Shown piece by piece: positions 7,680 to 10,890 of a stretch of DNA of 10,890 bases. A program made the translations under genes and the position numbers. The notes under the pieces are model-generated. The model ran no database searches and was not told where the DNA came from. It worked only from the letters and a program-made list of their open reading frames with translations. Position 1 is the stretch's first letter; each line of letters starts with the position of its first letter. The stretch is taken from contig JAXJVS010000093.1 of assembly GCA_036308445.1 (NCBI GenBank), forward strand, positions 1 to 10,890, written 5' to 3'. This DNA is from MGBC113645 sp036308445 (GTDB taxonomy: Bacteria > Bacillota_I > Bacilli_A > Erysipelotrichales > Coprobacillaceae).

Positions 7680-7695
7680 TAATTCCCTTATAACT

Positions 7696-8181
7696 ATGGC
7701 AACAACTGCTCTTGCATCTGCTAATGTTACCAAGTTTGACCTTAACCAAACTAAGCGTTCAAGCGTTTCTCAACTAATCCAACGCCTTAACGATGTTAAG
7801 ATTGACAAGTTCGTTAAGCATAACGACCTTGTCGGTGCGTGGAAAGACGCTGACCAAACCAAAGCATACGCAGGTTTGGTTCCCGTCATCAATGGCGAAG
7901 AACGCTTTGACCTTGCATTGCTAACTTACGACCTCGATGCCGTAGACCTTACGACATACGACAAAGAGGGCAATGTTGAGTTTTTCACACCAAATGATGA
8001 TTTGCACAAGGAAAGCCGTGCTTACCTTGATAGCAATGCTTCACCATCATACGATGCGTGGCTTACTCACATTGTGAGTGTGTTCGCAAATGGTGCGAAA
8101 CTCACTGCAATACCTTACAACTACAAGTTGAAAGGTGGTCGCATTGTTAAGTTTTATATGTTTGGTGCTAACAAACTATAA
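7696..8181 (+). CDS. hypothetical 161-aa early protein with structured leader
   Basis: A soluble protein starting MATTALASANVTKFDLNQTKRSS, mixed alpha/beta, with no signal peptide or membrane segment. The centre is acidic (LTYDLDAVDLTTYDKEGNVEFFTPNDDLH) and the C-terminus is basic (YKLKGGRIVKFYMFGANKL). Codons ending in C and GC-rich codons (AAC, GAC, TAC, GCG) are much more frequent than in the leftward genes, which suggests high expression or a different origin. There is no Shine-Dalgarno site; a long hairpin array precedes it and a strong terminator follows 15 nt after the stop, so it is probably a single-gene transcript. No internal TAG; stop TAA. I do not recognise the family. A DNA-binding early protein would fit the context but is not shown. 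Confidence 0.85.
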   Translation: MATTALASANVTKFDLNQTKRSSVSQLIQRLNDVKIDKFVKHNDLVGAWKDADQTKAYAGLVPVINGEERFDLALLTYDLDAVDLTTYDKEGNVEFFTPNDDLHKESRAYLDSNASPSYDAWLTHIVSVFANGAKLTAIPYNYKLKGGRIVKFYMFGANKL

Positions 8182-8196
8182 ACCTTAACTCGCTTT

Positions 8197-8227
8197 GCTC
8201 GTTGTGCGATAACAACGAGCATTTTTT
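8197..8227 (+). terminator. rho-independent terminator after the 161-aa gene
   Basis: GCTCGTTGT and ACAACGAGC form a perfect 9-bp stem around a 6-nt loop, followed directly by ATTTTTTATT. It begins 15 nt after the TAA of the preceding gene. Confidence 0.9.
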
Positions 8228-8264
8228 ATTAACCTTTTGTTTAATCTTCAAAATTTTTCAAATT

Positions 8265-8339
8265 ATGAAAAATTATATTATGCTTGAAAATGGTGTTGTA
8301 ATCACCCTTCAAGAATACAGAGAAAATTACGCAAAATAA
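8265..8339 (+). CDS. possible 24-aa microprotein
   Basis: A short ORF, MKNYIMLENGVVITLQEYRENYAK, ending in TAA. It lies between the terminator at 8197-8227 and an inverted repeat at 8365. The ATG is preceded by an A/T-rich leader without a Shine-Dalgarno site, as for the other genes here. Its composition looks protein-like, with a short beta hairpin then a helix, but the length is too small to decide by sequence alone. It could be a leader peptide for the 114-aa gene. Confidence 0.35.
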   Translation: MKNYIMLENGVVITLQEYRENYAK

Positions 8340-8364
8340 ATTCTGCAAATTTTCTGCTTTTTTA

Positions 8365-8391
8365 CCCGTTTTGGCTTATAATTAAAACGGG
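8365..8391 (+). repeat. inverted repeat upstream of the 114-aa gene
   Basis: CCCGTTTT and AAAACGGG form a perfect 8-bp stem around an 11-nt loop that contains TATAAT. It lies 38 nt before the ATG at 8430. No U run follows on either strand, so it is more likely an operator/promoter element or leader hairpin than a terminator. Confidence 0.5.
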
Positions 8392-8429
8392 AAAATTTTC
8401 AACATTTTTAACACAAAAATTTTAACAAA

Positions 8430-8774
8430 ATGATACATCTTATTGAAGAAAAAGCATTCAACGAAATGTGTGCTGAATTAAAAGATTTAGTTAAGAATTT
8501 TCTTAACCAAAATAAAACCTACAAAAAGTTTCAAAAATACATAAAAGTCGCAAATGAAAACTTAGATAGTGTTCATTCACAACTTTGTAATTTTACTTAT
8601 GATTTTGAAAATCGTAGGTTGTTAAAAATCTTCATAAATGAAGAAAGTTTCATTAATCGAGGAATTAATGAAATTACTATAGTCTATGCAGGTGAATGTG
8701 GCACTGACCACATTCGCATAGATATCAGCACATTTATGATTATAATGTGTGCATCGGGATTAATTAAAAATTAA
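8430..8774 (+). CDS. hypothetical 114-aa protein
   Basis: A soluble protein starting MIHLIEEKAFNEMCAELKDLVKNFLNQNKTYKKF. The N-terminal half is helical and Lys-rich (about residues 5-50). The C-terminal half appears to be beta strands (NEITIVYAGE, then DHIRIDISTFMIIMCA). There is no membrane segment long enough to be convincing and no internal TAG. The leader TTTTAACAAAATG lacks a Shine-Dalgarno site, as is common in Bacteroidetes. It stands alone between an inverted repeat and a strong terminator. No family is recognised. Confidence 0.78.
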   Translation: MIHLIEEKAFNEMCAELKDLVKNFLNQNKTYKKFQKYIKVANENLDSVHSQLCNFTYDFENRRLLKIFINEESFINRGINEITIVYAGECGTDHIRIDISTFMIIMCASGLIKN

Positions 8775-8784
8775 TTCAAAAATT

Positions 8785-8827
8785 AGGGACATCATTCACT
8801 TCGGTGGGTGGTGTCCCTTATTTTTTT
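8785..8827 (+). terminator. very strong rho-independent terminator with UUCG loop
   Basis: A 15-bp stem starts AGGGACA and ends TGTCCCT, with three or four G-U pairs, and closes on a TTCG tetraloop at the tip. A run of seven T follows. It begins 10 nt after the stop of the 114-aa gene. Confidence 0.93.
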
Positions 8828-8868
8828 ATAGTCGTTTTTATCGTAATTTAAAAAAGTGTTAAAAAAAG

Positions 8869-8899
8869 TTGGCACTTAATCTTTTTTTCGTTATTTTTG
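8869..8899 (+). promoter_or_regulatory. Bacteroidetes-type promoter
   Basis: TTG at 8869-8871 (in AAAGTTGGCAC) and TATTTTTG at 8892-8899 are 20 nt apart, fitting the Bacteroidetes primary sigma factor pattern of a -33 TTG/TTTG and a -7 TAnnTTTG box. The start would be near 8905-8910, at the G-rich GAGGGAAGGCGGGGAAG. The transcript would then have a leader of about 470 nt before the gene at 9380, or encode a small RNA. Confidence 0.6.
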
Positions 8900-8909
8900 C
8901 TTTGAGGGA

Positions 8910-9205
8910 AGGCGGGGAAGTAATTTATTATATTATATAATAATATTTATTTAATAATAGATTTTATAAAGATAATATTTAAAAATAATAAATTAATACT
9001 TTCCTTTTAAAGATAATTAATTACTTTCCTTTTAAGAGAAATAATAGTTAAATTATAATCCGAATTATACTAAAATACTTAATTAGTGTTTCGCCGCTCG
9101 CTTCGCTCTCTGCGATAATTATCAATAAATATTTATTAAAAAATATATATCAAAATAGCCTATATATAAACAAAAAATAGCCTATGTATAAGCGCCTATT
9201 GTATA
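8910..9205 (+). other. AT-rich non-coding stretch with direct repeats
   Basis: I see no gene. ACTTTCCTTTTAA occurs twice (8998-9010 and 9023-9035), each preceded by an AATTAAT-like block. A short GC-rich island (about 9092-9115, CGCCGCTCGCTTCGCTC) interrupts the AT-rich sequence. The palindrome AATAAATATTTATT (9124-9137) repeats the one at 7498, and AAAATAGCC occurs at 9152 and 9174. This layout suggests protein-binding sites, possibly for promoters or an origin. Confidence 0.45.
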
Positions 9206-9209
9206 TTAG
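9124..9209. repeat. promoter-like repeat, copy 2
   Basis: The palindrome AATAAATATTTATT (9124-9137) comes first, then AAAATAGCC at 9152-9160 and 9174-9182. After 4 nt a 23-bp block follows (9187-9209, beginning TATAAGCGCCTAT) that matches 7469-7491 at 19 of 23 positions. The element lies just upstream of a structured leader and a rightward gene, as does copy 1. Confidence 0.55.
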
Positions 9210-9331
9210 CGAACAGTCGTTCGTGGTGGTATAAAGACTACTAAAAAATACTCAATACGATAAGTGGAATCCTCATGCTCGACCACATTTAAAATGAGTT
9301 AAAAGAGGTGTAGTAACTGAGAGTATTTTTT
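9210..9331 (+). ncRNA. structured leader or small RNA ending in a terminator-like stem
   Basis: CGAAC/GTTCG (9210-9223) is a 5-bp hairpin with a 4-nt loop. Then AAAAAATACTC (9243-9253) pairs perfectly over 11 bp with GAGTATTTTTT (9321-9331). Inside are GTGG/CCAC (9264-9286) and the competing CTCAT/ATGAG (9272-9298). The closing stem ends in a T run, so it can act as an intrinsic terminator; it sits 48 nt before the ATG at 9380. It could be an attenuator for that gene or an independent small RNA. It does not match a riboswitch I know. Confidence 0.5.
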
Positions 9332-9365
9332 ATTTGAATTTAATGTTTAATTTTTAAAAATAATT

Positions 9366-9370
9366 GGAGG
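9366..9370 (+). promoter_or_regulatory. canonical Shine-Dalgarno site
   Basis: GGAGG lies 9 nt before the ATG at 9380. It is unusual here because the other called genes lack a recognisable Shine-Dalgarno site, and it fixes the start of the 184-aa gene. Confidence 0.75.
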
Positions 9371-9379
9371 AACTGTAAA

Positions 9380-9934
9380 ATGACAGTAGCAGAACGTCAA
9401 GCGGAAAATGCAAAGAATAAAGCAATTAGTAAAGTAACAGGTTTTTCAAAGAAGCAACCAGTAGGTTTTGATCCAGATTCTATCCTTGATAAGGATGATG
9501 TAATTGTGATGCCTGCTCAAATGCCAGAAGTATTTAAGCAAGTCTTCGGTGTTGATGCTGATGGAAACGATGTTTATGCTGAATTCATTGTTGTGGATGT
9601 AGAGCATCCAGGTAAGGAAACACGTGCAATCAACTTTTTCCCATCATCTTTGACCAAAAATATTTGGCCAGCTGAAAAGAATGAAGATGGTGAAGTTGAA
9701 CTTAAGGACGGTGGTCCGTTGAACCCAAAGGGTAGTGCAGTTGATTTGTTTAAGTCTTACCAAGGTAAGACTGGTCCTAACGGAGAAACTGATACACAAC
9801 TAGGCATGGAAGCATTGCTTAAAAAGCGTATCAAGGTATCTGATAAGCAATCAATCGATGTGCAAGTGTACCGTAAGGGTAAACGACTTAACGAACTTAA
9901 GAAGGTAGGTTTGTTTACTTACGATGCAGAGTAA
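9380..9934 (+). CDS. hypothetical 184-aa protein with strong ribosome-binding site
   Basis: A soluble, charged protein starting MTVAERQAENAKNKAISKVTGFSKK. A basic helical N-terminus (about 1-25) precedes a beta-rich body: DDVIVMPAQMPEV, VYAEFIVVDVEHPG, TRAINFFPSSLTKNIW, then a Gly/Asp-rich loop, KKRIKVSDKQSIDVQVYRKG and a final strand VGLFTYDAE. The pattern resembles a small beta-barrel or nucleic-acid-binding fold, but I cannot name a family. Codon use (AAG, GGT, CCA) is less AT-biased than in the leftward genes. The GGAGG site supports the start. No internal TAG; stop TAA. The 61-aa ORF overlaps its end by 11 nt, so they are probably co-translated. Confidence 0.85.
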   Translation: MTVAERQAENAKNKAISKVTGFSKKQPVGFDPDSILDKDDVIVMPAQMPEVFKQVFGVDADGNDVYAEFIVVDVEHPGKETRAINFFPSSLTKNIWPAEKNEDGEVELKDGGPLNPKGSAVDLFKSYQGKTGPNGETDTQLGMEALLKKRIKVSDKQSIDVQVYRKGKRLNELKKVGLFTYDAE

Positions 9935-10109
9935 CATAATAACGGTTAAGGCGCGTATGCGTCTTGACCGCTTATTAGAATCTGAACACAAGTATTACAA
10001 GTTAGTACCGCATTCAATGCGGATGGATAGCGAGTGGGCGTACTATGTATTAGAGAGGAGAAACACCCAACCACCTCAATTCCAAATTTTACAAGTAATA
10101 CGAATTTGA
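9924..10109 (+). CDS. hypothetical 61-aa basic protein
   Basis: The ATG lies inside the last codons of the 184-aa gene, overlapping by 11 nt, and the frame ends in TGA. The protein is basic and Arg/Tyr-rich (MQSNIITVKARMRLDRLLESEH...), with no membrane segment or signal. The GAGAGGAG-like run inside the gene has no obvious use. A terminator hairpin starts 9 nt after the stop, which supports a two-gene transcript. No family is recognised. Confidence 0.6.
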   Translation: MQSNIITVKARMRLDRLLESEHKYYKLVPHSMRMDSEWAYYVLERRNTQPPQFQILQVIRI

Positions 10110-10117
10110 AGCATATT

Positions 10118-10143
10118 GTGGAGTAATATATAAATTACTCTAC
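10118..10143 (+). terminator. hairpin terminator after the 61-aa ORF
   Basis: GTGGAGTAAT pairs with ATTACTCTAC over 10 bp (one G-U) around a 6-nt loop, followed by AAATTTT. The T run is short, so termination may be partial. It separates the protein genes from the structured RNA region. Confidence 0.55.
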
Positions 10144-10214
10144 AAATTTTCAAATTAAAAATTTTTGATTAAATAAAAGGTTCATAAAAATGTTGTCATA
10201 AATAATAAGGGTAA

Positions 10215-10890
10215 AAATACACGCTGTTTGTGAAAATAGCGTGTATTACTTTAATGCTACCATTGACGGTCACAAGTCCGTATAAAATGCAGAGTGAAGT
10301 AAATTATTAACTAAAACCTCGGGCAAGAAATTGCCAATTATGAATTAAATTTAATTAAAAATGAAAGTGGGCTTTCCAGATTAGCCATCCCGCAATAACT
10401 GGTAATATGAAATCACAGAATCGCAAACTCGCTGTGAAAGTAAGAAGGGTGAGCATAGAGAAGTAATTCGACTCTTTCGCAATATAATGGAATTCGACGT
10501 AAGTGCCTTGTATTAATAATACAATATTAATACGCTAAAGGTGTAAGTAGGGGTAACCAATCCTCCAAAAACTTACCACAATATTCAGGTGACGAGGAAT
10601 ATTTTTATTAAATTTGTAAATTATGTATTAAATTAAATTGGAGTTGCACAGGAGTAAGGTCCTGGATTGCTGAAAGGCAAAATCCTAATCAGACACATAA
10701 GTTCTCATAAGGAACTATTTGCAATATGTGATTCTGGTCGTATTGAACTTGTCTGATCAACAAGGAATATATGAACGTTAGTAACGTTAGAGTTATTCAA
10801 CAGAGTGCAAACTGTTTGATGAAACCTTAAATAACTCACCATCTTATTCTAGATATGTAAGATGGTGCCTGTCCGAGTGTAGACGCTCGC
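10215..10890 (+). ncRNA. large structured non-coding RNA, class unknown, runs off the window
   Basis: No credible ORF, yet many helices. Examples: AATACACGCT/AGCGTGTATT (10 bp, 10216-10247); GGCAA/TTGCC closing a GAAA tetraloop (10322-10335); TCACAG/CTGTGA (10413-10437); GTATTAATA/TATTAATAC extended by CCTT/AAGG (10506-10541); GTAAGT/ACTTAC (10543-10576); AATATTC/GAATATT (10580-10603); CAGGA/TCCTG (10649-10664); ATCAGACA/TGTCTGAT enclosing an inner AGTTC/GAACT hairpin (10688-10757); GAGTTATT/AATAACTC (10790-10837) enclosing CAACAG/CTGTTTG; CACCATCTTA/TAAGATGGTG (10 bp, 10837-10867); and CGAGTG/CGCTCG (10874-10889). Several stack end to end, which is typical of giant ornate phage RNAs such as GOLLD or ROOL. 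I cannot match it to either, and I see no group II domain V or group I core. Strand is inferred from the neighbours. Confidence 0.68.

Noticed and set aside
8869..8900. Sigma-54 promoter (TTGGCAC)
   Set aside because: The required GC element at -12 is missing at the right spacing, while a Bacteroidetes -33/-7 pair fits.
9184..9234. A 16-codon ORF starting at ATG 9184
   Set aside because: Too short, and it overlaps the repeated promoter-like element and a hairpin.
10215..10890. Group I or group II intron, tmRNA or RNase P RNA
   Set aside because: I could not find the group I core, group II domain V, the tmRNA tRNA-like ends or the RNase P conserved blocks. A covariance search should confirm this.
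1..10890. CRISPR array, insertion sequence or integrase attachment site
   Set aside because: No regularly spaced repeats, transposase or integrase motifs, or paired terminal repeats were seen.

Overview
This window looks like a piece of a double-stranded DNA bacteriophage of the gut type that has reassigned the amber codon. The DNA is AT-rich. Leftward genes fill positions 18 to 7153 and rightward genes start at 7696, with a non-coding divergence zone between them. Read with the standard code, the leftward strand from 7153 to 1948 falls apart into short fragments, and nearly every break is a TAG. Read with TAG as an amino acid (glutamine is the likely meaning, as in translation table 15), it becomes two intact proteins of 722 and 1011 residues. 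These carry 11 and 17 internal TAG codons and both end at TAA. A third recoded gene (18-338) has two TAGs. A 72-nt tRNA with a CUA anticodon, able to read UAG, lies in the same strand at 1383-1454. Every coding sequence I call ends in TAA or TGA. This fits recoded gut phages such as crAss-like phages or Lak megaphages, whose hosts are Bacteroidetes. One promoter-like site (8869-8899) matches the Bacteroidetes -33/-7 pattern. The window shows no terminase, capsid or polymerase, so I cannot fix the lineage.

Leftward (probably late) block, in transcription order: a 722-aa virion-like protein (7153-4985); a 1011-aa LysM protein (4983-1948), 1 nt downstream; an 81-nt gap with an 11-bp direct repeat; a 129-aa hypothetical protein; a small hairpin; the amber-suppressor tRNA; a 92-aa hypothetical protein starting 2 nt after the tRNA; a 51-aa protein; a PI-PLC-like phosphodiesterase whose start overlaps the previous stop; and a small membrane protein with about three hydrophobic segments. 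The last two could form an envelope-damage or lysis pair.

Divergence zone (7154-7695): AT-rich DNA with a C9 run and a GC-capped hairpin, a motif shared with the 9.1-9.2 kb region, then about 160 nt with six or seven consecutive hairpins ending 16 nt before a rightward gene.

Rightward (probably early) block: a 161-aa hypothetical protein with a strong terminator; a 24-aa ORF; a 114-aa hypothetical protein with a very strong terminator; about 550 nt of non-coding DNA with a Bacteroidetes-type promoter, repeats and a structured element; then a 184-aa protein with a canonical GGAGG site and an overlapping 61-aa ORF. None of these has in-frame TAG.

Right end (about 10200-10890, running off the window): roughly 690 nt without a credible gene, packed with helices that include 8- to 10-bp perfect stems, a GAAA tetraloop and a long-range closing helix. 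I read this as a large structured non-coding RNA of unknown class. It and the recoding/suppressor system are the most notable contents of the window.
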